A stretch of 64,000 nucleotides of DNA from CAWIJJ01 sp963836425 (GCA_963836425.1 CAWIJJ010000021.1:1-64000); one strand, 5' to 3'; positions 16,369 through 24,835 are shown, numbered from the stretch's first letter. Numbers and translations are program-made. Notes: generated by a model from the sequence alone, not told the origin.

Positions 16369-17111
16369 CGGGAGACTTTCACCTGCTCGATATGGGCGTT
16401 GATCGCGCTCCAGTCCGGATGCGCTTCCAGTACCGCCAGCACATCCGCCTTATGGAACGGGCGCTGCGGGCCGATCGCCGCGAGCACGCGGGAAACAAAC
16501 GCGAAGTCCTCGGGGGTATCCACGGTCCAGCGCAGGGGACTCTCATCGATTTCCTGCGCGCACCCGCGGATGCGGAACCGCTCGGGACGCCGGTACAGGA
16601 ATGGCGTGACATGTTCCCGTTCGACGGGGTCCCGCGCTTCGCGATCGGCGGTAGACAAAGCGGCCGCGGAGAACACCTCGGCATTACAGCCCAGCGGATA
16701 CGTGCGCGCGAGCGTGTTGGAGGTGTAATCGACCGGCGGCCGTTCGCCGTGCCGCCGGATTACGGCCTCGACGATCCCGGGATCGATCAGCGGACTGTCG
16801 CCGCACACGCGGATGACCGTATCGGCCCGGTACGCCTGGGCCGCTTCGGCGTAGCGGCCGAGGACATCCGGTTCGCTGCCGCGGTGGCAGGCGATGCCGC
16901 GCTCGCGGCAGAGGGCCTCCACGGGGTCGTCCTGGGGATTGGTGGTGGTGGCTACCACCAGTTGGTCGCAATTCCGCACCGCGGCGAGTTGATCGAGTTC
17001 CCAGGCGAGCAGGGGTTGGCCGGCGATGGGCAGGAGAATCTTTCCCGGCAGCCGGGTGGAAGTCATGCGGGCCTGAAGGATCATGACGCGCCGCTCCGGG
17101 AGGCTCGACAT
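16365..17111 (-). CDS. Second SpsF-type cytidylyltransferase
   Basis: 248 residues from ATG at 17111. Conserved features are QARMTSTRLPGKILLPIAG, CHRGSEPDVLGRYA and VIRVCGDSPLIDPGIVE, followed by WTVDTPEDFAFV near the C-terminus, all typical of SpsF. Other possible starts are 17120 and 17084; 17111 leaves a normal-length lead before the first beta strand. It opens the seven-gene minus-strand block. Its start lies only 15 bases from the start of the divergent reductase gene, so the promoters for the two directions must overlap each other or the genes. A much longer open frame upstream is antisense to two plus-strand genes. Confidence 0.88.
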   Translation of the reverse strand: MSSLPERRVMILQARMTSTRLPGKILLPIAGQPLLAWELDQLAAVRNCDQLVVATTTNPQDDPVEALCRERGIACHRGSEPDVLGRYAEAAQAYRADTVIRVCGDSPLIDPGIVEAVIRRHGERPPVDYTSNTLARTYPLGCNAEVFSAAALSTADREARDPVEREHVTPFLYRRPERFRIRGCAQEIDESPLRWTVDTPEDFAFVSRVLAAIGPQRPFHKADVLAVLEAHPDWSAINAHIEQVKVSR

Positions 17112-17126
17112 GCCCGCCATGCTAAC

Positions 17127-18059
17127 ATGGGGCCGATCGGCGACGACATTGTAATCACCGGCGGCAGCGGGCTGTTGGGCGCGAATCTGGCCATGGAATT
17201 CACCCGCCGGGGACACGCCGTGACGGCGCTGTACGGGCGGCATCCCATCCGCATGGAAGGCGTTCGCGGCCTGGCCTGCGATTTGCTGGACAGCGCGGCC
17301 AGCGCGGCGCTGCTTGCCAGGCTGGCGCCTGCCTGGATCGTCCATTGCGCGGCGGCTACCGACGTGGATTGGTGCGAGAGCCATCCGCGGGACGCCATGC
17401 GGATCAATGCGGATGCGGCGGGCGCCGTGGCCGCCGCGGCGCAGCGGGTGGGCGCCGGTTTCGTGCATATCTCGACCGATGCCGTCTTTGACGGCGTTTC
17501 GGGCGGCTACCGCGAAGACGACGCGCCGGGACCGGTGAACTGGTACGCCCGGAGCAAGGCTGCCGGCGAAGCGGCGGTGGGGCGCGCCGCGCCCGGCGCG
17601 CTGATTGTGCGGGCCAACCTGTACGGCTGGAATTTGCAGCCCAAGTACAGCCTGGCGGAGTGGGTGCTTTCCCGGCTGGAGCGGGGAGAAGCGGTGCCGG
17701 GATTCGGCGATGTTACGTTTTCTCCGGTGCTGGCGAATCAGCTTTCGGCATGGATTCTGCGGCTGAGGGAGGCGGGCGCGGCGGGCCTCTATCACGCCGC
17801 GTCCGCGGACTGGTGCACGAAGTACGAGTTTGCGCGCGAGCTCGCCCGGGTATTCGGTCTGGATGAGGCGCTGGTCCGCGAAGCGGAGCTGGGCGCATCG
17901 GCGCTGGCCGCGCCGCGGCCCCGCCACACCTGGCTGCGGGCGGAAAAACTGGCCGCGGCCGTGGGACGCCCGCTGGCGAGCGTCCGCGAAGGGCTGGAAG
18001 AGTTTCGGGCCTTGCGCGAAAATGGGGTGGACCGGCGCCTCAAGGCCGCCGCTACGTAA
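17127..18059 (+). CDS. RmlD-like NAD-dependent sugar epimerase/reductase
   Basis: 310 residues from ATG at 17127. Extended short-chain dehydrogenase: IVITGGSGLLGANLA nucleotide-binding motif, IVHCAAATDVDWCE, and the active site W-Y-A-R-S-K in PVNWYARSKAAGE (Y-x3-K). The pattern CAAATDVDxCE resembles dTDP-4-dehydrorhamnose reductase. It would reduce a 4-keto sugar nucleotide. It is followed six bases later by the NeuB-family gene, so the two form a plus-strand unit divergent from the SpsF/DegT block. Confidence 0.87.
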   Translation: MGPIGDDIVITGGSGLLGANLAMEFTRRGHAVTALYGRHPIRMEGVRGLACDLLDSAASAALLARLAPAWIVHCAAATDVDWCESHPRDAMRINADAAGAVAAAAQRVGAGFVHISTDAVFDGVSGGYREDDAPGPVNWYARSKAAGEAAVGRAAPGALIVRANLYGWNLQPKYSLAEWVLSRLERGEAVPGFGDVTFSPVLANQLSAWILRLREAGAAGLYHAASADWCTKYEFARELARVFGLDEALVREAELGASALAAPRPRHTWLRAEKLAAAVGRPLASVREGLEEFRALRENGVDRRLKAAAT

Positions 18060-18065
18060 TCGAGC

Positions 18066-19136
18066 ATGCCTGTTCTGCATATCGGCGGGCGCGCCATCGG
18101 GGAGTCCGCGCGCACCTACTTCATTGCCGACATATCGGCCAACCATGACGGCGACCTGGAGCGCGCCAAAGCCCTGATTCACCTCTCGGCCGAAAACGGC
18201 GCGGACGCCGCCAAGTTCCAGCATTTTCGCGCCGCCAAGATCGTCAGCGCGCGCGGGTTCGAGGCGCTGGCGGGCAACGCGTCGCACCAGGCGGCGTGGG
18301 GAAAGCCGGTGGTGGAGGTCTACCGGGACGCCAGCCTGCCGTGGGAATGGACGCCCATCCTTAAAGTGGAGTGCGACCGCTGCGGCATCGATTATTTCTC
18401 CTCGCCGTACGATTTCGACGCGGTGGACATGCTCGCGCCCTACGTGCCGGCGTATAAGATCGGGTCGGGCGAGATTACCTGGCCGGAAATGCTGGCCAAG
18501 GTGGCGTCGCAGAACAAGCCGGTGCTGCTGGCCACCGGCGCTTCGGACATGGCCGAGGTGCGGAACGCGGTGGAGTTTCTCCTGCCGCGCAACCCGCAGC
18601 TCGGCCTGATGCAGTGCAACACCAACTACACGGCCAGCCGGGAGAACTTCCGGCACATTCACCTGAATGTGCTGAAGACCTACGCGGCGATGTTTCCGGA
18701 GGTGGTGCTCGGCTTGTCGGACCACACGCCCGGCCCCAGCACGGTGCTGGGCGCGGTGGCGCTGGGGGCGCGGGTGATCGAGAAGCATTTCACCGACGAC
18801 AACCGCCGCAAGGGGCCGGACCATCCGTTCTCGATGACGCCGGGGGCGTGGCGGGAGATGGTGGAGCGCACGCGGGAGCTGGAGGATGCGCTGGGCGAGG
18901 CGGTGAAGCGGGTGGCCGACAACGAGCGCGAAACGGTGGTGGTGCAGCGCCGCTGCCTGCGCGCGGCGCGCGATTTGGCGGCGGGGACCAGGCTGCGGCG
19001 CGACCTGCTGGAGGTGCTGCGTCCGGCGCCGGCGGAGGCCCTGTTTCCGTACGAGCTGGAGCAGGCTCTCGGCCGGCGGCTGCGGGTGGACGTGCCGGCC
19101 GGCGAGGCGCTGACGCGGGCGATGCTGGAGGATTGA
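18066..19136 (+). CDS. NeuB-family N-acetylneuraminate/nonulosonate synthase
   Basis: 356 residues. The N-terminal TIM-barrel segment FIADISANHDGDLERAKALI, with AAKFQHFRA, and the mid-protein LGLSDHTPGP followed by VIEKHFTDD, are hallmarks of NeuB/SpsE enzymes, which condense phosphoenolpyruvate with an acylamino sugar. The C-terminal about 65 residues are an antifreeze-like SAF domain (RRCLRAARDLAAGTRL). It therefore makes a sialic, legionaminic, pseudaminic or related nine-carbon acid; which one is not decidable. No classical NeuA is nearby, but two SpsF-type nucleotidyltransferases are. Confidence 0.92.
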   Translation: MPVLHIGGRAIGESARTYFIADISANHDGDLERAKALIHLSAENGADAAKFQHFRAAKIVSARGFEALAGNASHQAAWGKPVVEVYRDASLPWEWTPILKVECDRCGIDYFSSPYDFDAVDMLAPYVPAYKIGSGEITWPEMLAKVASQNKPVLLATGASDMAEVRNAVEFLLPRNPQLGLMQCNTNYTASRENFRHIHLNVLKTYAAMFPEVVLGLSDHTPGPSTVLGAVALGARVIEKHFTDDNRRKGPDHPFSMTPGAWREMVERTRELEDALGEAVKRVADNERETVVVQRRCLRAARDLAAGTRLRRDLLEVLRPAPAEALFPYELEQALGRRLRVDVPAGEALTRAMLED

Positions 19137-19144
19137 GCGCGGCG

Positions 19145-20245
19145 GTGCGGGTCCTTTATTTCAGCCGCTCGTACACCTCGCACGACCGCCGGTTTCTGGT
19201 GGAACTGGCAGGGTCGCGATACGAGACCTGGTACCTGCGGCTCGAAGACGACCGGGTGCGCTACGAAGTGCGGCCGGTGCCGGACGGGGTGCGCGAGCTC
19301 GCGCCGCTTGGCGGGGGAGAGGACCGGCTCCGGTTGGTGCCGCGCCTGGAAGCCGTTCTGGAGCAGGTCCAGCCGGATGTAGTGCATGCCGGCCCCATCC
19401 AGTCCTGCGCTTTTCTCACCGCGCTGGCGGGCTTCCATCCGCTGCTGGCGATGTCGTGGGGCAGCGACCTGCTGGTGGACGCCCATCGCGACGAGTTTTG
19501 GGAATGGATGACGCGCTACACCCTCCGCCGCGCCGACCGGCTGATTACGGACTGCGCGGAGGTGTCCGAAGCGGCCGTGCGGATTGCCGGCGTGCCGCGC
19601 GAGCGCATCGTGCAGTTTCCCTGGGGAGTGGACCTCGGCCGGTTTCATCCCGGCCCGGACACGCTGGGGCTGCGCCGCCGTCCGGGTTGGGAGGATGGAA
19701 TCCTGGTCATCGCGACCCGCTCGTGGGAGCCGGGCTACGGGGTGCTGCATCTGCTGGCGGCGTTCGCCGAGGCTCACGCCAAGGCGCCCCGGCTACGGCT
19801 GGCGCTGCTGGGGTCCGGATCGCAACGTGCGCAGGTGGAGGGCTTTCTCCGCGAACAGCGCCTGGAAAAGGCGGTGCTGCTGGCGGGGGCGGTGGCGGCC
19901 GAACGACTGCCGGAATACTTCCGGGCAGTGGACCTGTACGCGAGTTGCGCCTATAGCGACGGCAGTTCGCTGTCGCTGCTGGAAGCGATGGCGACGGGCC
20001 TGCCGGTGCTGGCCACCGACCGGGCCAGCAACCGCGAGTGGATCGCGGAGGAGAGCCAGGGGCGGCTGGCGCCGTTTGGAGACGTGGGTGCGATTGCGGC
20101 GGGGATGGTGGAGCTGGCGGGGCTGTCGGCGGCCGGCCGGCGGGAGGCGGCGGTGCGCAATCGGGCGGTGGTGGAGCAGCGCGCCGACTGGAAGCGAAAT
20201 GCGGCGAGGCTGCTGGAGGCGTACCGCGCCGTCTTGACGTCATGA
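19145..20245 (+). CDS. Glycosyltransferase family 4
   Basis: 366 residues from GTG at 19145 (MRVLYFSRSY); a TTG at 19133 overlapping the neuB stop is a possible alternative. GT-B fold with IVQFPWGVDLGRFHP, a donor domain GILVIATRSWEPGYGVLHLLAAF, and the EX7E-type acceptor/donor site in SSLSLLEAMATGLPVLATD. It probably transfers the sugar activated by the preceding NeuB pathway, or another sugar of the same glycan. The gene is the last of the 17.1-20.2 kb unit, before the toxin-antitoxin genes. Confidence 0.88.
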   Translation: MRVLYFSRSYTSHDRRFLVELAGSRYETWYLRLEDDRVRYEVRPVPDGVRELAPLGGGEDRLRLVPRLEAVLEQVQPDVVHAGPIQSCAFLTALAGFHPLLAMSWGSDLLVDAHRDEFWEWMTRYTLRRADRLITDCAEVSEAAVRIAGVPRERIVQFPWGVDLGRFHPGPDTLGLRRRPGWEDGILVIATRSWEPGYGVLHLLAAFAEAHAKAPRLRLALLGSGSQRAQVEGFLREQRLEKAVLLAGAVAAERLPEYFRAVDLYASCAYSDGSSLSLLEAMATGLPVLATDRASNREWIAEESQGRLAPFGDVGAIAAGMVELAGLSAAGRREAAVRNRAVVEQRADWKRNAARLLEAYRAVLTS

Positions 20246-20269
20246 CGGCAATCTGTGAACAATAACAGT

Positions 20270-20509
20270 ATGCCTGCGAAAACGATCAAAACCAGCAGCA
20301 TGACGGTACGGCTGGAAGAAGGTTTTCACCGGCGCCTTATGGCGAAACTGAACGCGGAAGGCATCCGGTTTCAAACCAAAGTGCAAACCATGCTGGAAGA
20401 GTACGTCGACGGTCCTGCCGAGGGGCGCGAGGAACTCGCCCGGCGTGTGGCCCTGGCCCGGGAGACGATGCGGCGTTACGAACCCGCCCTGCGGGAGCTG
20501 GCTCGTTGA
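20270..20509 (+). CDS. Ribbon-helix-helix-type antitoxin of a Doc pair
   Basis: 79 residues from ATG at 20270; a GTG at 20255 would add five residues. The segment SSMTVRLEEGFHRRLMAKLNAEG looks like the beta strand and first helices of a ribbon-helix-helix DNA-binding protein, followed by a charged C-terminal helix (EELARRVALARETMRRYE) likely to bind the toxin. Doc is usually partnered with a Phd-type antitoxin; an RHH-type partner is different. The four-base overlap with the Doc gene supports the pairing. Autoregulation of the promoter is expected but not shown. Confidence 0.75.
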   Translation: MPAKTIKTSSMTVRLEEGFHRRLMAKLNAEGIRFQTKVQTMLEEYVDGPAEGREELARRVALARETMRRYEPALRELAR

Positions 20510-20895
20510 ATGAGCCCGTTTGGATGGAGCAGGAGGAAGTTTTTTTCATCCAAACCGAGCAGATCCAATTTTTCGGCGGTTCAGCGGGCATCCGCGAGAT
20601 CGGGGCCATCCTCTCCGCTATCGAGCGTCCCAAGCATCTTTGGGCATACGGCCGACCCGACATCTACGATTTAGCTGCCGGCTATACAGCGGGATTGTGT
20701 CAAACCCACGGTTTTGTGGATGGCAACAAGCGGACCGCCTTTGTGGTTGGCGATGTGTTCCTGAAGCTGAACGGGCATCAGATCGAAGCCGAACAAGCGG
20801 AGGTGGTTGCGGTCATGCTTTCGCTTGCGGATCATACGCTCTCGGCAGCCGGGTACGGCAACTGGCTTCGTGAGCACGTAATCCCCCGTCCATGA
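20506..20895 (+). CDS. doc: Doc/Fic-family toxin
   Basis: 129 residues, ATG overlapping the antitoxin stop. The Fic/Doc motif is HGFVDGNKRT at 68-77, with the catalytic His and the anion-binding GNKR loop. YDLAAGYTAGL precedes it as in Doc proteins. Doc proteins phosphorylate EF-Tu and stop translation; that function is inferred from the family. The protein is complete, with no frameshift. Together with the preceding RHH gene it forms a type II toxin-antitoxin pair in the accessory interval. Confidence 0.9.
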   Translation: MNEPVWMEQEEVFFIQTEQIQFFGGSAGIREIGAILSAIERPKHLWAYGRPDIYDLAAGYTAGLCQTHGFVDGNKRTAFVVGDVFLKLNGHQIEAEQAEVVAVMLSLADHTLSAAGYGNWLREHVIPRP

Positions 20896-21067
20896 GGACT
20901 GCCAGGCCTGCGACGGACGATCGCCGGCGGCGGCCCTGTGAGCCCGCTTCGCATTCCGATAACGGTTAGCGGCGCAATACGGTTCACTTAAGCGCATGCC
21001 GAAGGAGCCCGTTTGGGGCCAGTGAGTGCGCGTCGGCGACAATACTGCCCTGGTGTAGACTCGGATC
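20896..21067. other. Intergenic stretch between two toxin-antitoxin pairs
   Basis: About 170 bases without a gene. No clear terminator or promoter was found. A GC-rich segment precedes HicB, and the segment at 21010-21060 might hold its promoter, but no match to a consensus is good enough to call. Confidence 0.3.
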
Positions 21068-21295
21068 ATGCAACGCACAGAGCGCCTGACCGCGATCATC
21101 GAGCGAGAAGACGAGGGCTTCGTCTCGTTGTGCCCGGAACTGGACATCGCCAGCCAAGGCGCGTCTATCGAAGACGCGCGGGCGAACCTGATCGAAGCGC
21201 TGACGCTGTTTTTCGAAACGGCGGATCCGTCCGAGGTGAGCCGGCGGTACCACGGCGAGGTGCTGGTGACCCAGGTCGAGATTCCGGTTGGGTAA
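21068..21295 (+). CDS. hicB: HicB-family antitoxin
   Basis: 75 residues. Partial RNase-H-like fold typical of short HicB: RLTAIIEREDEGFVSLCPEL followed by DIASQGASIEDARANLIEAL. Short HicB proteins neutralise HicA by direct binding. The stop at 21293-21295 overlaps the TTG start of the adjacent hicA remnant. The protein is intact and lacks a separate DNA-binding C-terminal domain, so autorepression may depend on the complex. Retention of an intact antitoxin beside a broken toxin fits a decaying module. Confidence 0.9.
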   Translation: MQRTERLTAIIEREDEGFVSLCPELDIASQGASIEDARANLIEALTLFFETADPSEVSRRYHGEVLVTQVEIPVG

Positions 21296-21507
21296 GCTTC
21301 GAGTCCTTTCGGGCCTGGAGATCTGTCAGATTCTCGAAGAGCAGGGTTTCCTCCCGGTTCGCCAGCGCGGGAGTCACCGCGTGATGCAGAAGAGGACCGA
21401 ACGCACGACCATCACTGTTCCTGTTCCGCTGCACAACCCCGTCCGAACTGGCACGCTGTCGAGCATCCATCCGACAATCCGGGTTGCCGCGCTCCCGTTT
21501 CGAATAG
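21288..21507 (+). pseudogene. hicA: hicA toxin with a +1 frameshift
   Basis: Translation from TTG at 21288 gives a good HicA start: LRVLSGLEICQILEEQGFL, then RQRGSHRVMQK (the catalytic His region) and TVPVP, up to GTLSSI. The expected ending then continues only in the next frame, as IRQSGLPRSRFE and the stop TAG at 21505-21507. One extra base in the run at 21465-21468 breaks the frame. Translation without the shift reads on as an unrelated 195-residue tail. HicA is an mRNA-cleaving toxin. The break could be real inactivation or a sequencing error. Confidence 0.8.
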
Positions 21508-21550
21508 ACTGCCGATGCCGGAGGTCACACGTCATTCCCCGCGATGGGGA

Positions 21551-22105
21551 CTATACGTCCAAATGCGTATCGACGAGCACCCGCCACGCGGCGGCCTCAA
21601 TTGCGTTTAGATCTGCGGTTCGTTGTCGTGCATCCATAAAGCGCCGACGCGCGTTTTCGTCATCCATCAATCGGCCCTCAAATTCCGTTATCTTCGCGCA
21701 CAAGCCTTCTGCGAGCGCGCCAATGCCGATTCGCAGCCCGATGCCGCGATCATTCCTCACGATGGTGAATTCCTGCGGTCCGAGCGATGAAAGGTATATC
21801 TGGTGCTCCGTGCCGTCTACCCGGACATGCTTCGTGTCGAATCCGTGCGCTAAACCGTCTCGGAGCGCCGCGTGAAGCCGGTCTGCTAACACCTGCAACT
21901 CCGTCGAAGGGGGCAACAGTTCCGCGAACACTCGCTCTCCGAGGCGTCTCCTATCCCCGGCGCAGGCAGCCAGCAGCTCGCAGCCACACCCAATCAATAA
22001 TGCGATTGTGTAGTTAAGGTCGGATTGTTTCAAATATCTGAGGTCCTGTCTGATATAGCCAAGGGTCTCGTCGAATTCCCGCCTAATGACTGCAAGATCT
22101 ATCAT
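21551..22105 (-). CDS. Hypothetical protein, 184 residues
   Basis: Minus-strand ORF convergent with the hicA remnant. The sequence is soluble, with alpha-helical stretches (IRREFDETLGYIRQDLRYL, DRLHAALRDGLAHGF) and a central FTIVRNDRGIGLRIG segment. I do not recognise a family. It sits in the toxin-antitoxin interval and may be accessory. No signal peptide and no convincing membrane segment are seen. The coding evidence is its length and soluble composition; neither homologue nor function can be named. Confidence 0.6.
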   Translation of the reverse strand: MIDLAVIRREFDETLGYIRQDLRYLKQSDLNYTIALLIGCGCELLAACAGDRRRLGERVFAELLPPSTELQVLADRLHAALRDGLAHGFDTKHVRVDGTEHQIYLSSLGPQEFTIVRNDRGIGLRIGIGALAEGLCAKITEFEGRLMDDENARRRFMDARQRTADLNAIEAAAWRVLVDTHLDV

Positions 22106-22431
22106 TGCGCTCTCCGCTCAACAGTGTAGCGCACGCGTCTCCGCCATCGAAGCCGAATCTCCCATCGTCCTCCCGATCGTCGAGGCCTGTGTCGGATTAC
22201 GGATGCGCTCGCCGCGGCACCAATTACGTCACATGGTCGCGTAACGCGCGACCGTTCCTGTGGAAAAGGACCGCCCCGCCCCGGCGAGTTCCAATCGCTC
22301 GGCGACTATACGTCACGTTGGATTGCTTCCGGGTAGCCGACGATCAGGACGGAACCGAGCCGCGCGCTTCCAACGAGAGCGCGCTAGCCGGTCAAATTGC
22401 GCTGGTACCAGACTCCGGGGAGACGACCGAA
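22106..22431. other. Intergenic region with no supported gene
   Basis: About 325 bases between an orphan gene and the MDR gene. Open frames exist on the plus strand (22105-22587) but give arginine-rich, low-complexity products with no family resemblance and overlap the MDR gene antisense. I see no RNA gene, terminator or mobile-element end. It may be decayed sequence of the accessory interval. Confidence 0.4.
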
Positions 22432-23547
22432 TCAGGCGGCCTTAGCCATCTCAATGACTATGCGGCCATCATTTCGATGGGCAGCGGCACGCTTCAATGC
22501 TTGACGCATTGGTTCGAGTTCAAACGGTACCGTCGAATCAATGGGTGGAAGCACGCCGGCTACCGCCTCTCGCGCCACATCGGTTAGCACCTTACCTCCA
22601 TTCAGTCCGGGCCCGGTGAGAATGTAGCGTGGTCCGCGAATCCGCGAGCTCATCATGCGGTAAGCGATGCGCGCAAGAATCGTGGCGACCCCGGACCAAC
22701 CGAGGGGATGATCGCCGATGAACCGCTCCGGGCCGACGACTGTTACGAAAACGCCCTCTACACCGAGTACGCGCCGGCTGGCGTCTTCGATGTCGCGACC
22801 ACCCACCAAGTCGAGCACGCCGTCGACAGGCGCCTCTCCCCTGGCCAACAAAGCACGGTCCCAAGCCCCGCTGTTGTAGGGGAGCACGATGGAGCAACCC
22901 AACCCATAGGCGCGCTCCGCATGTGCTGAGCCGCAAACGCCAATCACTTCGGCGCCGGCGCGAACGGCTAGTTGAGTGGCCATCCCGCCAATACCGCCCG
23001 TGGCTCCTACGACCACAACCCGCATTCCGGCACGCAATTCAAGGGAATCAATAGCGGAATGCGCCACCAGGCCGGAGATGCCGCAAGCAGCAGCAATTCC
23101 GAACGAAAGCTTCTGCGGCTTGATTGTGAGCCAGCGCTCATCTACTGCGCAAACTTCCTCCCAGGCACCCCTCGCTCGAAACGGCAGTTGCACTCCGAAG
23201 ACGGCGTCGCCAACTCGTATCGAATGAACGTCGTGACCGACGGCAATGGCGATCCCAGCGAGATCGCTGCCGGGCGTGACCGGTCGATTAGGGCCTGGCC
23301 GCGGGCCAAGCGGAATTCCTCCATAAAACGTGCCTTCGGCGACGTGAATATCATCTATGTTGATGCTCGATGCGAGCACTCTCACCAGCACCTCCCGCCG
23401 TCGCGGCGCCGGGGCAGGAATCTCTATCATTTGAATGACATCGGAGAGGGTGCCGGGCCTTGGTCGCCGCGTTAACGCCAAGGCGTGTATCGAACCTGCC
23501 GCTTTCTGACATTCATCCCGGTTGGAATTCAGCCGCTGCACAAACAC
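22432..23547 (-). CDS. NAD(P)-dependent quinone oxidoreductase-like MDR protein
   Basis: 371 residues. Medium-chain dehydrogenase without structural zinc: NINDDIHVAEG-type region (SINIDDIHVAEGTF), TPGSDLAGIAIAVG, then the nucleotide motif VVVVGATGGIGGMATQLAVR. This GATGGIG form is typical of quinone oxidoreductase/zeta-crystallin-type enzymes. The N-terminal about 22 residues before ALALTRRPRPG may not be translated; an internal start is possible. It lies between the toxin-antitoxin genes and the FecR gene and has no obvious link to the glycan cluster. Confidence 0.85.
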   Translation of the reverse strand: MFVQRLNSNRDECQKAAGSIHALALTRRPRPGTLSDVIQMIEIPAPAPRRREVLVRVLASSINIDDIHVAEGTFYGGIPLGPRPGPNRPVTPGSDLAGIAIAVGHDVHSIRVGDAVFGVQLPFRARGAWEEVCAVDERWLTIKPQKLSFGIAAACGISGLVAHSAIDSLELRAGMRVVVVGATGGIGGMATQLAVRAGAEVIGVCGSAHAERAYGLGCSIVLPYNSGAWDRALLARGEAPVDGVLDLVGGRDIEDASRRVLGVEGVFVTVVGPERFIGDHPLGWSGVATILARIAYRMMSSRIRGPRYILTGPGLNGGKVLTDVAREAVAGVLPPIDSTVPFELEPMRQALKRAAAHRNDGRIVIEMAKAA

Positions 23548-23746
23548 TTCCCACCTTCATTATAAAACCAGCCTGGCCCGAGGCAGTCCGGATCACGCGC
23601 GCACCGGAAGCGGGCCGGAGGGCCGTCAAATTGACGCAAAACGCCCCGACTCACCGATTTGATCAACTCAAAGCCCTCTTAGGGAAGGTCATGGAGCCCG
23701 GGCCTCTCCATTCCTCCTCTCCGTTTCTTAGTGAACAGCATTGCGG

Positions 23747-24712
23747 TTAGCGGCGGCGGATGCGGCCGGCCCGGGGGGAGGCAAAACTTCCCCTGGGGGC
23801 CGCCGGTACGGCATGGGAGAAGGAGTTGCCGCCGCGGGTGAAACCGCCGAAGCGGTGAATGGGCCGGCGGTAATGGGGATGAAAAGACGGCCCGAAGTGC
23901 TGGAATCCGTATCCGTATCCGTAGTACGGAACGCCCACCGCCCAGGGAGAATAGTAGCTCCAGCCGAACGGGTCGAAGAAGATTCCATTGGCAGGAATGA
24001 AGGTATAAGCGCCGTACCAGGGGCTCCAATACCAGCCGCTTCCCGCGTAGCTTCGGGCGGCATTCACATTGGCTTCGGCCAGATACGCCGAGCGCAGACT
24101 GGCCCAACGATAGAAATCGGTATCTTCGTAGGCCTTCTTGTCGAACTTGTGCGGTTTGGCATCCGCCACGTTGAGCACCAGTTGGCGCCCGCCTTTCACC
24201 TTGACTTCCCGATCGTCGGTCTGCACGGCGGCTTTCCCATCGAATACGAGGACCTGTTGGCGATCGGCGTCGAAATCGTAGAGACCGGTTTTGAGCAGCC
24301 GCACGCTGGCGCCATTCTCCCGGACTCGAATGTTGTTTTCGTCACGAATCTCAGCGACCTCGACCATGGCTTTCCCCTGATCGATCGCCAGGATGGTATT
24401 GGCCAGTCCTGGTGAGATCATCCGGATGGAAGTGTGCTCGCCGGCGCGGAAGAAGACGCCGGGGGTGAGCAGGATCTCGGCCCGTCCGGCCTCGGTGGTG
24501 AGCGATTGGCCTGGCGCTAATTGGGTAGATCCAACGGACTTGGCGGTAAGCGGCTGTCCGTCTATGGAGACTTGCCCTTCGATGTAATTAATCGTGCCTG
24601 GTTGCGGGGGTGTGGAAGCCCACGCAGGACTGCCCCAAACCGCAGCCAGGAGGACAGCCATGAGGAACCCTCCCCATGCTTTCAACCTTAACTGCCTCAT
24701 AAAGTGCCTCAC
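23747..24712 (-). CDS. FecR-domain secreted protein with Tyr/Pro/His-rich tail
   Basis: 321 residues. Signal peptide at 1-33 (FLMAVLLAAVWGSPAWAS). The FecR-like region spans about 40-190: INYIEGQVSIDGQPL, LTPGVFFRAGEHTSIRM, VRLLKTGLYDFDADRQQVLV. The C-terminal part is rich in Tyr, Trp, Pro and His (YWSPWYGAYTF, VPYYGYGYGFQ, PHYRRPIHRF), ending in a basic stretch. In sensory systems FecR proteins transmit signals across the envelope; stand-alone secreted forms of this layout are frequent in Acidobacteria. No adjacent sigma factor is present. A second ATG at 24700 is an alternative start. Confidence 0.85.
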   Translation of the reverse strand: MRHFMRQLRLKAWGGFLMAVLLAAVWGSPAWASTPPQPGTINYIEGQVSIDGQPLTAKSVGSTQLAPGQSLTTEAGRAEILLTPGVFFRAGEHTSIRMISPGLANTILAIDQGKAMVEVAEIRDENNIRVRENGASVRLLKTGLYDFDADRQQVLVFDGKAAVQTDDREVKVKGGRQLVLNVADAKPHKFDKKAYEDTDFYRWASLRSAYLAEANVNAARSYAGSGWYWSPWYGAYTFIPANGIFFDPFGWSYYSPWAVGVPYYGYGYGFQHFGPSFHPHYRRPIHRFGGFTRGGNSFSHAVPAAPRGSFASPRAGRIRRR

Positions 24713-24835
24713 TTATAGGGATGCCGTGGAGGGGGAGGTGGTTGCTGCTGCGGGCTGGTCGGCGCCGGCCGGGAAGCGGCGTAACCGATAGAAGCGGCGT
24801 GGTAAGCTATGCGGCACGCGGGGAAGAAAGAGATC

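Noticed and set aside
16365..18824. Minus-strand frame of 819 residues
   Set aside because: Its C-terminal part is the SpsF-type gene; the rest is antisense to the RmlD-like and NeuB genes.
21508..21875. Extended HicA product of 195 residues
   Set aside because: The tail after GTLSSI is a frameshift product that overlaps an oppositely oriented gene; the true HicA end is in the next frame.
22105..22587. Plus-strand frame of 160 residues
   Set aside because: Arginine-rich and partly antisense to the MDR gene, without a ribosome binding site.
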